From CAYNLK01 sp964398055 (GTDB taxonomy: Bacteria; Chloroflexota; Anaerolineae; 4572-78; J111), in NCBI GenBank assembly GCA_964398055.1, contig CAYNLK010000018.1, positions 47,483 through 111,482 on the forward strand: DNA of 64,000 nt. Reading direction: 5' to 3'. The notes below the pieces were generated by a model, which was given only the letters and a program-made list of their open reading frames with translations, made no database searches and had not been told where the DNA came from. Below are positions 50,620 to 59,656 of the stretch, piece by piece (position 1 is the first letter of the stretch; each line of letters begins with the position of its first letter). Made by a program: the position numbers and the translations under genes.

Positions 50620-51885
50620 TCAGCGCAACTGCCGGGCCAAAAAATCGAGGGTGAGGTGGTAAATGGCCAGGCTATCCTCGTCGGCGTTCTCGGCCAGCAG
50701 ATAGTGGCTGGCCCCATCAAAAAAGTGAACCTCGTAGGCCGCGCCGGCCTGGGCCAGGTTGGTCGCCAGCAGTTCGCTCTGCTGGTACGGTACCACCTCG
50801 TCGCTGCGACTGTGCAGAATAGCGATAGGCGGGAGATCCGGCCGCACGTGGTAAGCGCCAGAATATTGCCAATAGCGCAGCGGCTCCCGGCTGGGCAGCC
50901 CCAGGGCAATCAAAGCTCTATCCAGGCCGAAAGGCGGAATATAGCTGCCCTCCTCCAACCGCCGGCGCATCTCAAACAGGTCGGTCGGTGGGCCGAGCAA
51001 CAGGGCGGCCTGAACATCCTGGCCGCGGCGCAGCAGCCGCTGGACGTGCAGGCTGCTGTAACTGCCGCCGAGCAGCCCGATCCGGCCGGGGTCGCTGCCC
51101 GGAAATTCGCCTTGCCGGGCAAATTCCAGCAAACGGACCAGCTCATCGACATCGGCTTCCAGGTCAAAACTATAAGCCGGACCGGCGGCCAGCACGGCGT
51201 AACCGGCCTGGGCCAGGGGCAGGCTGGCGCACTGCCAGGTATCGGCCGGGCCGGGATAGACGGCCAGCAAGATCGGCAGCCGGCTGCTGGTAGTGGCCGT
51301 AACCGGGGTGTAGTAAAAGGTAGGCTGGTTGGGCCGACCGGCGCTGTCAAAGGTGACCTCTCGCTCAAGGGCGCTGCTTGCCAGCGGAGCAGGGCAGCTG
51401 ATCCGCCTGGCTTCAGCGAGAGTGAGATTTCGGCCTGGGGTCACACTCCGGGGCGACTCGCCCGGCAAGACAACGTCGGCGATGGTCTCGCTTCCACCGG
51501 AGATGGTCACGCGGCCTAGTTGAACATCGTCATAACCGGGCGCGCCGGCCACCGGTCGATAGCGGCCGGCCGGCACGGCGGGGATGACATACTCACCCGC
51601 GGCATCGACGCGGGCGCTGTAGGCGGTGCCATCCCACATCGATACCAACAGCCGGGCGCCGGGAATCGGCTCGCCCGCCGCGGTCCGAATCGTACCACGC
51701 AGCACGCCGGGGGGTCCGGGTTGGGGCCAGCCGACCTGCGCCCACCACCAGGTCAGGGCGTGGTACTGCACGGTATTGCGAATCGGCCAGATCGCCGGGT
51801 TGGCGGTAGTCAGCAGCCAGATTAGAGCCAGGGCCAGCACTGCGCCAACCCCGGCGATAAGCCAGCGGGATTTTGTCCGGGTCAT
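50620..51885 (-). CDS. Membrane-anchored alpha/beta hydrolase with carboxypeptidase-regulatory-like domain
   Basis: Protein of 421 residues. One N-terminal membrane helix (WLIAGVGAVLALALIWLL) precedes a small beta domain (GTIRTAAGEPIPGARLLVSM) of the CarboxypepD-regulatory type. An alpha/beta hydrolase follows, with nucleophile elbow IGLLGGSYSSLHV, acid in HSRSDEVVPY and histidine in DGASHYLLAE. It would act outside the membrane on an ester or peptide. The ATG at 51885 is preferred over an extension to 52029 that lacks a ribosome-binding site and reads through noncoding sequence. It appears to be monocistronic. Confidence 0.82.
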   Translation of the reverse strand: MTRTKSRWLIAGVGAVLALALIWLLTTANPAIWPIRNTVQYHALTWWWAQVGWPQPGPPGVLRGTIRTAAGEPIPGARLLVSMWDGTAYSARVDAAGEYVIPAVPAGRYRPVAGAPGYDDVQLGRVTISGGSETIADVVLPGESPRSVTPGRNLTLAEARRISCPAPLASSALEREVTFDSAGRPNQPTFYYTPVTATTSSRLPILLAVYPGPADTWQCASLPLAQAGYAVLAAGPAYSFDLEADVDELVRLLEFARQGEFPGSDPGRIGLLGGSYSSLHVQRLLRRGQDVQAALLLGPPTDLFEMRRRLEEGSYIPPFGLDRALIALGLPSREPLRYWQYSGAYHVRPDLPPIAILHSRSDEVVPYQQSELLATNLAQAGAAYEVHFFDGASHYLLAENADEDSLAIYHLTLDFLARQLR

Positions 51886-52021
51886 AGGGCCTCGTCGGCC
51901 CAGATTATAGCATAGTCGCTTGCAATTGCCGACTCTGGCGACTGAAGCAGGTAGGGGCGACCGGCACTTGAACACGCCGACTAAATGCCTTTCTTTAGAA
52001 ACTGTTTTGAAAATGTTTAGG

Positions 52022-52197
52022 CATGTCATCCTTCGGCTTCGCTCAGGACAAGCTTCGACCCGCAGGGCGGGGAGAAATCCCTATAACGGTACTTTTATCC
52101 GAATTTTGGCAGGCAAAAAGTCAATTTTTAGCCAGCAACCCTCTTTTTAGTTGCTGCACTTCAGGGATTTCTCGGCCTTTGGCCTCGAAATGACATG
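52022..52197. mobile_element. 176-bp MITE-like element, CATGTCATTTCGA family (copy 2, left end altered)
   Basis: It runs from CATGTCATCCTTCGG to CCTCGAAATGACATG, with internal GAGAAATCCCT and AGGGATTTCTC as inner inverted repeats. The right end is identical to that of the element at 39224-39390. Near the left end TCCTTCGGCTTCGCTCAGGA is spliced in, a relative of the hairpin at 139-168. There is no coding capacity. It fills most of the 423-bp gap between the hydrolase and the cupin. Confidence 0.6.
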
Positions 52198-52242
52198 ACA
52201 AGCGCCGGTCACTTTTGCACCTGCTCTGGATATGAGCGCCGG

Positions 52243-52270
52243 TTTACACCAGCCAAAAGCGGGGTATAAT
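52243..52270 (+). promoter_or_regulatory. Sigma-70-type promoter of the cupin gene
   Basis: TTTACA (52243-52248), 16-bp spacer, a perfect TATAAT (52265-52270). The start is predicted near 52277, giving a 32-base leader that holds AAGGAGAG. Confidence 0.8.
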
Positions 52271-52308
52271 AGCTACCCAAACCTGTCACTCACCTCAAGG
52301 AGAGATTA

Positions 52309-52635
52309 ATGCCAAACAATGTTGCTTACTACGGCGATCACGTCGGCGCGCGGCCGGAGAAGTTTTTCAAGACCACCCTGTTTCAGGGCGACCACTTGAT
52401 GCTGGGCCTGAACTGCCTGGAGCCGGACCAAATCCAGCAGCTTCACGACCATGCCGACCAGGACAAATTTTACTATGTAATCGAAGGTACGGGCCATTTT
52501 ACGGTGGCCGAAACGGTCAGCGAGGTTGGACCGGGCCACGTGGTTTGGGCCGCGGCCGGCGTGCCGCACGGGGTTGAGAACAAAGGCAACGAACGTCTGA
52601 CGATTTTGGTCGGCATAGCCCCCCCACCGAGATAG
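52309..52635 (+). CDS. Single-domain cupin protein
   Basis: A 108-residue cupin. Motif 1 reads QQLHDHADQDKFYYVIEGTG with His, His and Glu-position residues. Motif 2 reads GHVVWAAAGVPHGVENKG with the last His. A bound metal is likely. The function cannot be told: such proteins range from small-molecule isomerases or dioxygenases to sensors. It has a strong promoter and AAGGAGAG ahead of the ATG, and the next gene starts 5 bp after its stop, so they form an operon. Confidence 0.88.
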   Translation: MPNNVAYYGDHVGARPEKFFKTTLFQGDHLMLGLNCLEPDQIQQLHDHADQDKFYYVIEGTGHFTVAETVSEVGPGHVVWAAAGVPHGVENKGNERLTILVGIAPPPR

Positions 52636-52640
52636 AATCG

Positions 52641-53408
52641 ATGGATCGCGATCAGCAATACCAGCTCGTTTTAGCCTGGCCGACCGGCGATGGCCAGGCC
52701 AATTTCCAGGGCTTTGACCTGAGCGGCCGTGATTTGGTCGGCGCCCGGCTGGAGCGGGCCAATTTGCGTGAAGCCAATCTGCGCAAGGTCGATCTGTCAG
52801 AAGCCAATCTGGTTGAAGCCGACTTGAGCCAGGCCGCCCTGTCCCAGGCCAATCTGAGCGAGGCCGATCTGCGCCTGGCCAATCTGCACGAGGCGATGGT
52901 GATTGGGGCCAATCTTAGCGGGGCCGACCTGCGGGCCGCCTATTTGCTCCGGGCTAACCTGAAGGCGGTCAATTTTAGGGGGGCCAATCTGGCCGGGGCG
53001 CTGCTGGCCGAGGCCAAGTTGGCCGGGTCGACTCTGAGCGGGGCCAAAAACCTGGCCGGGCTGAATTTGAAGCAAGCCAGCCTGGCCCGGGCCGATCTGT
53101 CAAATGTCAACCTGGCCGGCGCTTTTCTGGGGGAGGCTGACCTGACCCGGGCCAGGCTAATTGAGGTCAATCTGGCCGGCGCGTTTCTGGGCGGCGCGAA
53201 ATTAATCCGGGCTGATCTGACCAGAGCTAACCTGGCCGGGGCGATGCTGGCCGGAGCCAGGTTGGCTGGGGCCGACCTGGCGGGGGCCAGCTTGCGGGGC
53301 GCGGTTCTGACCGGCGCTAACCTGTTTGAAGCCAATCTGAGTGGCGCTGATTTGAACGGCGCCAACCTGAGCGGAGCCATCATGCCGGATGGCAGTCGTC
53401 AATCATAG
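52641..53408 (+). CDS. Pentapeptide-repeat protein
   Basis: A 255-residue protein of which residues about 25-250 are tandem A(D/N)LxX pentapeptides: ANLREANLRKVDLSEANLVE and so on, more than 40 units with a short break near NLAGLNLKQA. It should form a right-handed quadrilateral beta-helix. Some such proteins mimic DNA and protect gyrase (Qnr, MfpA), but most have no known role. It is co-transcribed with the cupin. No signal peptide is seen. Confidence 0.92.
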   Translation: MDRDQQYQLVLAWPTGDGQANFQGFDLSGRDLVGARLERANLREANLRKVDLSEANLVEADLSQAALSQANLSEADLRLANLHEAMVIGANLSGADLRAAYLLRANLKAVNFRGANLAGALLAEAKLAGSTLSGAKNLAGLNLKQASLARADLSNVNLAGAFLGEADLTRARLIEVNLAGAFLGGAKLIRADLTRANLAGAMLAGARLAGADLAGASLRGAVLTGANLFEANLSGADLNGANLSGAIMPDGSRQS

Positions 53409-53462
53409 ACAACTACCCAACCATCCAACCATCCAACTAACCATCCAACCATCCAACTATCC
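53405..53462. repeat. 8-nt and 7-nt array (CCAACCAT type)
   Basis: CCCAACCATCCAACCATCCAACTAACCATCC words fill the gap between the pentapeptide gene and the CPBP gene. They create a spurious in-frame extension of the latter. Confidence 0.85.
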
Positions 53463-53463
53463 A

Positions 53464-54432
53464 ATGAACATTTTTCTTAACCCCAATAACCACCTATTCG
53501 TCCTGGCCAGATCCGGCAAACGGCTGCCGCATCTCATTGTGGCCGTTGTCTTGAGTTTTGTCTTTGTGCTGGTGGCCCAGTTGATTGGCGGGATTCCGGC
53601 GCTGCTCATCATCGCCTTTTTATCCATCCCGACCGGCGAAAGTTTGACGCCGGATAATCAGCAGGCCCTGCTCCAGTTATTACAGCCCGACACCGCTTTG
53701 GAGCAGACCATCTTGCTGGTCATGGCCTTTGGCCCCATCTTCCTGATCCTGTGGGGCTGGCTGGCGCTGGTTGAGAAACGATCATTGTGGACCATTGGCC
53801 TGGAGCGGGCCAAAGCCGGCCAAAAATACCTGCGGGGATTAGCGATTGGCCTGCTGATGTTCAGCGCGGCCATCGGCTTAGCGGCGCTGCTGGGCTACAT
53901 CGATGTTGAAGACGGCGACCCCAGCCAGCAAGGTCTGGCCGCGCTCAGCGGGGTACTGCTGGTTTTTTGCGGTTGGCTGGTGCAGGGCGCGGCTGAAGAA
54001 GCCCTGACCCGAGGCTGGCTGTTGCCGGTCATCGGGGCTCGTTACAAACCCGTGTGGGGGATCATTATCTCGTCGATCATCTTCGCTATTTTCCACTCCT
54101 TGAATCCCAATCTCAATCCAATTGCCGTCCTCAACCTGTTCCTGTTTGGCCTGTTTGCGGCGCTGTTTGCGCTGTATGAAGGCGGGTTGTGGGGTATTTT
54201 TGCCATCCACACCGCCTGGAACTGGGCCCAGGGCTATCTGTTTGGCTTTGAGGTCAGCGGGTTAAGCCCGGCCGGCGGAACACTCTTTGACTTGATGGAA
54301 GTCGGGCCGGACGTGATCACCGGCGGCTCCTTTGGCCCGGAAGGCGGCCTGGCCGTGACCGCCGTGCTGCTGGTGAGCTGTGGGCTGGTGTGGCTGGCCG
54401 GGCGCAGGCAAGCAGGCGCCCTCTCCCCTTGA
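53464..54432 (+). CDS. CPBP-family intramembrane metalloprotease (Abi/CAAX type)
   Basis: Membrane protein of 322 residues with about eight hydrophobic segments. The family motifs are present: QGAAEEALTRGWLLP (EExxxR), IISSIIFAIFHSLNP with the second-motif His, and FAIHTAWNWAQGY with the third. It is a likely Glu-dependent intramembrane protease of the Rce1 type. Bacterial members serve in bacteriocin immunity or protein maturation. The ATG at 53464 is used because the upstream frame is repeat sequence. The substrate is unknown. Confidence 0.88.
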   Translation: MNIFLNPNNHLFVLARSGKRLPHLIVAVVLSFVFVLVAQLIGGIPALLIIAFLSIPTGESLTPDNQQALLQLLQPDTALEQTILLVMAFGPIFLILWGWLALVEKRSLWTIGLERAKAGQKYLRGLAIGLLMFSAAIGLAALLGYIDVEDGDPSQQGLAALSGVLLVFCGWLVQGAAEEALTRGWLLPVIGARYKPVWGIIISSIIFAIFHSLNPNLNPIAVLNLFLFGLFAALFALYEGGLWGIFAIHTAWNWAQGYLFGFEVSGLSPAGGTLFDLMEVGPDVITGGSFGPEGGLAVTAVLLVSCGLVWLAGRRQAGALSP

Positions 54433-54457
54433 CAATCGCCTTTGCCCCGGTCATAAT
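54429..54457 (+). promoter_or_regulatory. Candidate promoter upstream of the MoxR-VWA genes
   Basis: TTGACA (54429-54434), 17-bp spacer, CATAAT (54452-54457), overlapping the end of the CPBP gene. The remaining 270 bp to the MoxR ATG hold no confident gene. A 21-codon frame at 54500-54565 with GGAGTTGAG before its ATG was noted. Confidence 0.5.
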
Positions 54458-54725
54458 ATCCGCACCTGTTCGGTCGCTGTGAACGAGGTTGGAGTTGAGA
54501 TGGGCTTTTACCCGCTCTCAAACCAAACCGGCTGGGGGACTCCGGGGGTTGCGCCTGAATGGTGAGGCCTCATCTATGGCAATGGCTCGATCCACCCTTT
54601 CTACCTCACCTTTTCCACTTTTAGGCTTGCCGCCGTCTATTACTTGCCAGAACCTTCAGCTATCCAATATCCAACAGTTAAGTTAGCTTGACTATGGCAC
54701 TGTCAGAACCTAAGGAGATCGATCT

Positions 54726-55709
54726 ATGTCTGATGCAACCGCCAAGATTCAGACCGCCCTGGCTCAGCAGCAGTATATCGCCTCGGCCGAGATAACCACC
54801 GTTGTGTATCTGGCCGAGCAGTTGGGTAAACCGGTTCTGTGCGAGGGACCGGCCGGGGTTGGCAAAACCGAACTGAGCAAAGCCTGGGCCGCAGCTATGG
54901 GCCGCAAATTGATCCGGCTGCAATGTTACGAGGGGCTGGACGAGGCCAAGGCCCTGTACGAGTGGGAATACGCCAAGCAGATGCTCTATACCCAACTGCT
55001 GCGGGACAAATTGCAGAGTCTGATCGGCGGCGCCCGCTCGTTGGGTGAGGCCGCCGATTTGATCGCCGCCGAAGAGGAAGTCTTCTTTTCGGAGCGCTTT
55101 TTGCTGCCTCGCCCGCTGCTCCAGGCGCTCACCTCGCCCGAACCGGTCGTGCTGCTGATCGACGAGATCGACCGGGCCGACGTGGAGTTCGAGGCTTTTT
55201 TGCTGGAGGTGTTGAGCGACTTTCAGGTCAGCATCCCGGAGTTGGGCACTATTGTCGCCCGGCAGCAGCCGATGGTCTTCCTGACCAGCAACAACACCCG
55301 CGAACTGAGCGAGGCGCTCAAGCGGCGTTGCCTGTACCTGTTTTTGAACTATCCCTCGGTTGAGGAGGAGCTGCAGATCGTCCGGCTCAAGGTGCCCGAC
55401 CTGGCCCCGGAGCTGGCCCGCCAGGCCGTGGAGTTGGTCAGCCAATTGCGCAGCCTGGATTTGAAGAAAGCGCCGTCGGTCAGCGAAACCCTCGACTGGG
55501 CCAGGGCATTGGTTAAACTCAACGCCAGCCAACTGGATCAGACCATGGTCGAGAATACTATGACTGTGCTACTCAAGCACGAAGCCGACATCGTCCGGGC
55601 CAAGCGGGCCATCTCGCGGCGGGGCCCCAACGGCGGCCCCAAAAAGTCGAAATGGGATGATTTTGATGCCGATGACCTGGGGGATTACCGTTTCCTCAAG
55701 CGGAAGTAG
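54726..55709 (+). CDS. MoxR-family AAA+ ATPase (CoxD-like)
   Basis: AAA+ ATPase of 327 residues: Walker A CEGPAGVGKTELSKAWA, Walker B VVLLIDEIDRADVEFE, sensor 1 VFLTSNNTRELSEALKRRC with the arginine finger. MoxR proteins act with VWA-domain partners as chaperones for metalloenzyme maturation. The CoxD-CoxE pair of CO dehydrogenase operons is the closest style. AAGGAG sits 8 bp before the ATG. The VWA gene follows after 151 bp of repeat sequence. No CO dehydrogenase or molybdenum gene is in the window, so the client is unknown. Confidence 0.92.
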   Translation: MSDATAKIQTALAQQQYIASAEITTVVYLAEQLGKPVLCEGPAGVGKTELSKAWAAAMGRKLIRLQCYEGLDEAKALYEWEYAKQMLYTQLLRDKLQSLIGGARSLGEAADLIAAEEEVFFSERFLLPRPLLQALTSPEPVVLLIDEIDRADVEFEAFLLEVLSDFQVSIPELGTIVARQQPMVFLTSNNTRELSEALKRRCLYLFLNYPSVEEELQIVRLKVPDLAPELARQAVELVSQLRSLDLKKAPSVSETLDWARALVKLNASQLDQTMVENTMTVLLKHEADIVRAKRAISRRGPNGGPKKSKWDDFDADDLGDYRFLKRK

Positions 55710-55850
55710 GGCAAGTGGCAGGTAGCAGGGGGCAGGTCGCAAGTAGCAAGTAGCAAGGGGCAGGGGGCAAGTTTTAGATTTACGTTTCAGGTTTCACGCT
55801 CTACGCTCTTCGCTCTACGCTCCACGCTTTCCACTCCCTGCGCTATAAGG
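55709..55850. repeat. 7-nt arrays (GCAAGTA / CACGCTC types) between MoxR and VWA genes
   Basis: GGCAGGTAGCAGGGGGCAGG-like words are followed by TTTCACGCTCTACGCTCTTC-like words with a 7-nt period. The two halves are not complementary. The array separates two genes that are normally adjacent. Confidence 0.82.
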
Positions 55851-55860
55851 AGGCAGGCTC

Positions 55861-57321
55861 ATGGATCAACGCATCATCGACTTCATCGCCGGGTTGCGCG
55901 CCGCCGGGGTGCGTATTTCGATTGCTGAAAGTGAGGACGCCTTCAAGGCGACTCGCTGCATTGGCATTATTGAGCGGGCCTCTTTTCAGGACTCGCTGCG
56001 GACAACTCTGGTTAAAGAGGCGCAAGATCGCCCGATATTTGACCAACTCTTTCCGCTTTACTTTGGCAGCGAGGGGCCGCCGCTGCTTAACCTGACCGAG
56101 GATTTGTCGTCTGAGGAAAAAAATCTGCTTCAGCAGGCGTTGCGCGCGCTGTTAGAGCAACTACGCCAGCAGGGACAACAGCAGCAAGGACAGCAGGGAC
56201 AATCTTCCGGCCAGATCAGCCCGCAACAGCTCAATAGCCTGTGGCAGTTGCTCCAATCTTTATTGCAGGGCCGGGGTCCCAGCCAGGAAATGTTGGATCA
56301 GGCCGGACGCCAGTCCGGTTTGCCATATGCCGACCAGCCCCAGCAGCAATCGTGGCTGGAACAGCGTATGCTACGCCAACTGGGGCTGCATTTGCTGGAA
56401 CAACTGATGGAGCAACTGGCCGAACTGCTCCAACAGTTGGGCATGAGCCAGGAATCCATCGATGACTTGATGGAGGGGATGGAGGCCAATCGGGAGGCTC
56501 TGGCTGAGCAAATAGGCCAATTTGTGGGCCAGTCGATCAGCCGCCAACAGGTGGAAAATCAACCCGACCGGCAGGAGCAGGCAGTCGATTTGATGCAGCG
56601 TTCCTTCAAAAGCCTGACCGAAGCCGAGGCGGAGTTGCTGCGGGAACAACTACGGCGGCTGATTACCCAACTGCGCAGCCGGGCGGCCCTGCGCCGTAAA
56701 AAGGCCAAGAGCGGTACGCTCGATGTTAAAAAGACCATCCGGGCCAATTTGCGCTACGGCGGCGTGCCCATGGAATTGCAGTTCAAGAACCGCCATCTGA
56801 AGCCCAAGTTGCTGCTCATCTGTGATGTTTCCACCAGCATGCGGGCCGTGGTCGAATTTCTGCTGCGAATGATCTACGAGTTGCAGGACCAGGTGGCCCG
56901 GGCCCACAGCTTTGCCTTTATCGACGACCTGCAGAGTATCAGCGACGATTTTGCCGAACACGCGCCTGAGGTGGCCATCGAGATCGTGCTCACCCGGCTG
57001 CGACCCGGCTACTACAACACCGACCTGGGGCGCAGCCTGAACACCTTGATGTTGAAATACGCCGACGCCATCGACCATCGCACCACGGTGATTTTTGTGG
57101 GAGACGCCCGCAACAACTATAATGATCCCCGTCTGGATTTGATGGAGCAGATCAAGCGGCGCTGCCGGCGGATCATCTGGCTTAACCCGGAGCATCCCCG
57201 CCAGTGGGGCACCGGCGACAGCGACATGCTGGTCTATCTACCCTACGCCCACACCGTTCACCGGGTCAGTAACCTGGCCGAGCTGACCATAGCCGTAGAC
57301 CGGCTGTTGACCGGACATTGA
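55861..57321 (+). CDS. VWA-domain protein, CoxE-like, with Gln-rich insert
   Basis: Protein of 486 residues. The N-terminal helical region (IDFIAGLRAAGVRISIAESE) and the C-terminal von Willebrand A domain with the MIDAS loop LLICDVSTSMRAV match the CoxE/DUF58-like partner of MoxR ATPases. Residues about 100-215 are an insert extremely rich in Gln and Leu (QQQQGQQGQSSGQ and amphipathic LLEQLMEQLAELLQQ helices), likely coiled coil. AAGGAGGCAGG precedes the ATG. With the ATPase it would form a remodelling pair for an unknown metalloenzyme. Confidence 0.9.
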   Translation: MDQRIIDFIAGLRAAGVRISIAESEDAFKATRCIGIIERASFQDSLRTTLVKEAQDRPIFDQLFPLYFGSEGPPLLNLTEDLSSEEKNLLQQALRALLEQLRQQGQQQQGQQGQSSGQISPQQLNSLWQLLQSLLQGRGPSQEMLDQAGRQSGLPYADQPQQQSWLEQRMLRQLGLHLLEQLMEQLAELLQQLGMSQESIDDLMEGMEANREALAEQIGQFVGQSISRQQVENQPDRQEQAVDLMQRSFKSLTEAEAELLREQLRRLITQLRSRAALRRKKAKSGTLDVKKTIRANLRYGGVPMELQFKNRHLKPKLLLICDVSTSMRAVVEFLLRMIYELQDQVARAHSFAFIDDLQSISDDFAEHAPEVAIEIVLTRLRPGYYNTDLGRSLNTLMLKYADAIDHRTTVIFVGDARNNYNDPRLDLMEQIKRRCRRIIWLNPEHPRQWGTGDSDMLVYLPYAHTVHRVSNLAELTIAVDRLLTGH

Positions 57322-57328
57322 GACAGGG

Positions 57329-57436
57329 TTCGTGGAGCGAGGAGCGAAGAGCGTGGAGCGGAGAGCGGAGAGCGAATAACAGTCAATGTTTTTGTTTCAC
57401 GCATCACGCATCACGCTTCACGTTTCACGCTCCACG
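57329..57436. repeat. Facing arrays of GGAGCGA and CACGCTT words
   Basis: GTGGAGCGAGGAGCGAAGAG on the left and TTTCACGCATCACGCATCAC on the right, with a spacer, lie between the VWA gene and the ABC exporter. CGTGGAGCG on one side pairs with CGCTCCACG on the other. Confidence 0.8.
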
Positions 57437-57467
57437 AATTGAAACAACTACTGACTGAGGTACAATC

Positions 57468-59411
57468 ATGTTCCACGGCAGCGGCTGGTGGACTTTTGTC
57501 CGCTTTGATGAAGAACGAGATCGGCCCCAAATCAGTTGGGCCTTGCTTCGCCGCGTTTGGAGCTATGCCCGTCCCTACCAGCTCAAGGTTGTGGGCCTGC
57601 TCATCACCATCCTGGCCATTACCGGCCTCAGCCTGATCCCGCCGCTGCTTTATCGCGACCTCATTGATAACGCCATCCCCAACGGCAACCTTACCCGTCT
57701 CAACTGGCTGGCGCTGGGTATGATCGGTATTCCCCTGCTCAATGCCGCTATCGGTGCCGGGCAGCGCTATCTCAGCGCCACCATCGGCGAGGGGCTGATT
57801 GCCGACTTGCGCAACGCTCTCTTCAACCATATGCAGCAGATGAGCCTGCGCTTTTTCACCCACGCCAAAACCGGTGAATTGATGAGCCGCCTGAACAACG
57901 ACGTCGTCGGCGCGCAGAGCGCCCTGTCGGGCACGTTTGTCAACATCATCACCAATATCGTCACCGTGGCGGCCACGCTGATCATCATGCTGACCCTGGA
58001 GTGGCGTTTGACCCTGCTCAGCATCGCCATTGTGCCGCTGTTTGTGCTGCCGACTCGGCGGGTGGGACGGCGGCTGCGTGAAATCCGGCGGCAAAGCCTG
58101 GATCTCAACGCTAAAATGAACGCGCTGATGCAGGAAACGCTCAACATCAACGGGGCGCTGCTGGTCAAGCTTTTCGGCCGGCAGGCCGATGAAAAGCGAA
58201 AATTTAAGGAACGCAGCACGGCCGTAGCCAATATCGGGGTGCGCTCGGCGATGGTGGGCCGCTGGTTTTTTATGGGGCTGGGCTTGATTAGCGCCGTCGG
58301 TACGGCGTTGGTGTTCTGGGTGGGCGGCTATCTGGTCATCGAGGGCGCCTTTACCATCGGCACGATTGTGGCTTTTGGCGCTTACCTGACTCAACTGTAT
58401 GGCCCGTTGAGTTCCATCAGCAATGCCCACGTGGAGTTTGCCACCAGTATGGTCAGTTTTGAACGAGTTTTTGAGGTGCTGGACCTGCCGCTGGAAATCG
58501 AGGATAAAGTCGACGCTGTTGCCCTGCCAGACGTGGCCGGGGCAGTCTCATTTCACCATGTCTCCTTCAGCTATACCGAAGGCGGCGACGGCGGCGCGGC
58601 CCGGTTGGGGCTAAACGTTGACCGGACGGCCATAGACGGTGACGGCTCTACGGCGGCGGCAGCGGCCGCAATTGCCAGCCGCCCCATGGCCTTACAAAAC
58701 GTCAGCTTTGATATCAAGCCGGGGGAGTTGGTCGCCCTGGTCGGTCCCAGCGGGGCCGGCAAAACCACCATCACGTATCTGCTGCCCCGGCTGTACGATC
58801 CCACCAGCGGCCAGATTTGTCTGGACGGCCACGACTTGCGGGACGTTAGCCAGGCGTCGCTGGCCCGAGCGATTGGGATGGTGACTCAGGAAACCTATCT
58901 CTTCAACGACACGCTCAGGGTCAATTTACTCTATGCCAAGCCCAATGCCAGTCAGGCTGAGATCGAGGCGGCCTGCCAGGCGGCCAACATCCACCATTTC
59001 ATCGCCGGCCTGCCGGATGGCTACGACACGGTCGTGGGTGAGCGGGGCTACCGCCTGAGCGGCGGCGAAAAGCAGCGGATCGCCATTGCCCGGGTCATCC
59101 TCAAGAATCCGCGCATCTTAGTGCTGGACGAGGCCACCAGCAACCTCGACAGCCAGAGCGAGGCCCTCATCCAGGAAGCCCTGGAACGGATTATGCAAAA
59201 GCGGACCAGCCTGGTCATTGCCCACCGGCTCAGCACCATCCTGGCGGCCGATGTAATCCTGGTGATGGACCAGGGCCGGTTGGTGGAGCAGGCCCGCCAC
59301 AGCCAGGCCGGTTCGGCTCATGAGCAACTGCTGGCCCAGGGTGGTTTATATGCCCGCCTGTACGAAACCCAATTTCGACATACCTCTCTCCCCTTTAGAG
59401 TTTCCTCATAG
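57468..59411 (+). CDS. ABC exporter, fused membrane and ATPase domains
   Basis: Half-transporter of 647 residues. The N-terminal six-helix domain (about 45-330) has RFFTHAKTGELMSRLNNDV, a coupling-helix feature of type-I exporters. The C-terminal ATPase has Walker A LVGPSGAGKTTITY, Q-loop MVTQETYLFND, signature YRLSGGEKQRIAIAR, Walker B ILVLDEATSNLD and an H-loop His. It would function as a dimer exporting lipid or drug. A low-complexity insert of about 35 residues (IDGDGSTAAAAAAIAS) interrupts the first beta sheet of the ATPase, just before QNVSFDIKPGE. The substrate is unknown. Confidence 0.92.
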   Translation: MFHGSGWWTFVRFDEERDRPQISWALLRRVWSYARPYQLKVVGLLITILAITGLSLIPPLLYRDLIDNAIPNGNLTRLNWLALGMIGIPLLNAAIGAGQRYLSATIGEGLIADLRNALFNHMQQMSLRFFTHAKTGELMSRLNNDVVGAQSALSGTFVNIITNIVTVAATLIIMLTLEWRLTLLSIAIVPLFVLPTRRVGRRLREIRRQSLDLNAKMNALMQETLNINGALLVKLFGRQADEKRKFKERSTAVANIGVRSAMVGRWFFMGLGLISAVGTALVFWVGGYLVIEGAFTIGTIVAFGAYLTQLYGPLSSISNAHVEFATSMVSFERVFEVLDLPLEIEDKVDAVALPDVAGAVSFHHVSFSYTEGGDGGAARLGLNVDRTAIDGDGSTAAAAAAIASRPMALQNVSFDIKPGELVALVGPSGAGKTTITYLLPRLYDPTSGQICLDGHDLRDVSQASLARAIGMVTQETYLFNDTLRVNLLYAKPNASQAEIEAACQAANIHHFIAGLPDGYDTVVGERGYRLSGGEKQRIAIARVILKNPRILVLDEATSNLDSQSEALIQEALERIMQKRTSLVIAHRLSTILAADVILVMDQGRLVEQARHSQAGSAHEQLLAQGGLYARLYETQFRHTSLPFRVSS

Positions 59412-59450
59412 CGCCCCTTACCAAAGAACGGCTCGTGGTCGAGTTCGAGT

Positions 59451-59486
59451 AAAAAAGTGACCGGCGCTTGTTTAAGCGCCGGTCAC
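59451..59486 (-). terminator. Intrinsic terminator downstream of the ThDP-enzyme operon
   Basis: Minus strand: perfect 13-bp arms GTGACCGGCGCTT / AAGCGCCGGTCAC with a 4-base loop, followed by TTTTTT. It lies 170 bp after the minus-strand gene ending at 59657. The plus strand has no T-run. Confidence 0.75.
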
Positions 59487-59656
59487 CTGTACAACGGTCA
59501 TATGAGCGTCCCATATGGTTCCCATAGGACTCCCATACGACTCCGATTAGACTGCCTTCTCTGGCGCCCAAATCTTTTTTGATGGAAACATCAGTCATAG
59601 TATTATGCCGGCTTTTTTTTCAACCACCAACTCCTTGCAAAACCGGAGTTCAGAGC

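Noticed and set aside
51890..52150. Open frames of 60-76 codons in the gap before the cupin
   Set aside because: They lie in the CATGTCATTTCGA-family element and lack ribosome-binding sites and recognisable products.
54500..54565. A 21-codon gene before the MoxR gene
   Set aside because: There is a fair Shine-Dalgarno but no family, no coupling to a following gene and no other support. It is mentioned only as a possible leader.
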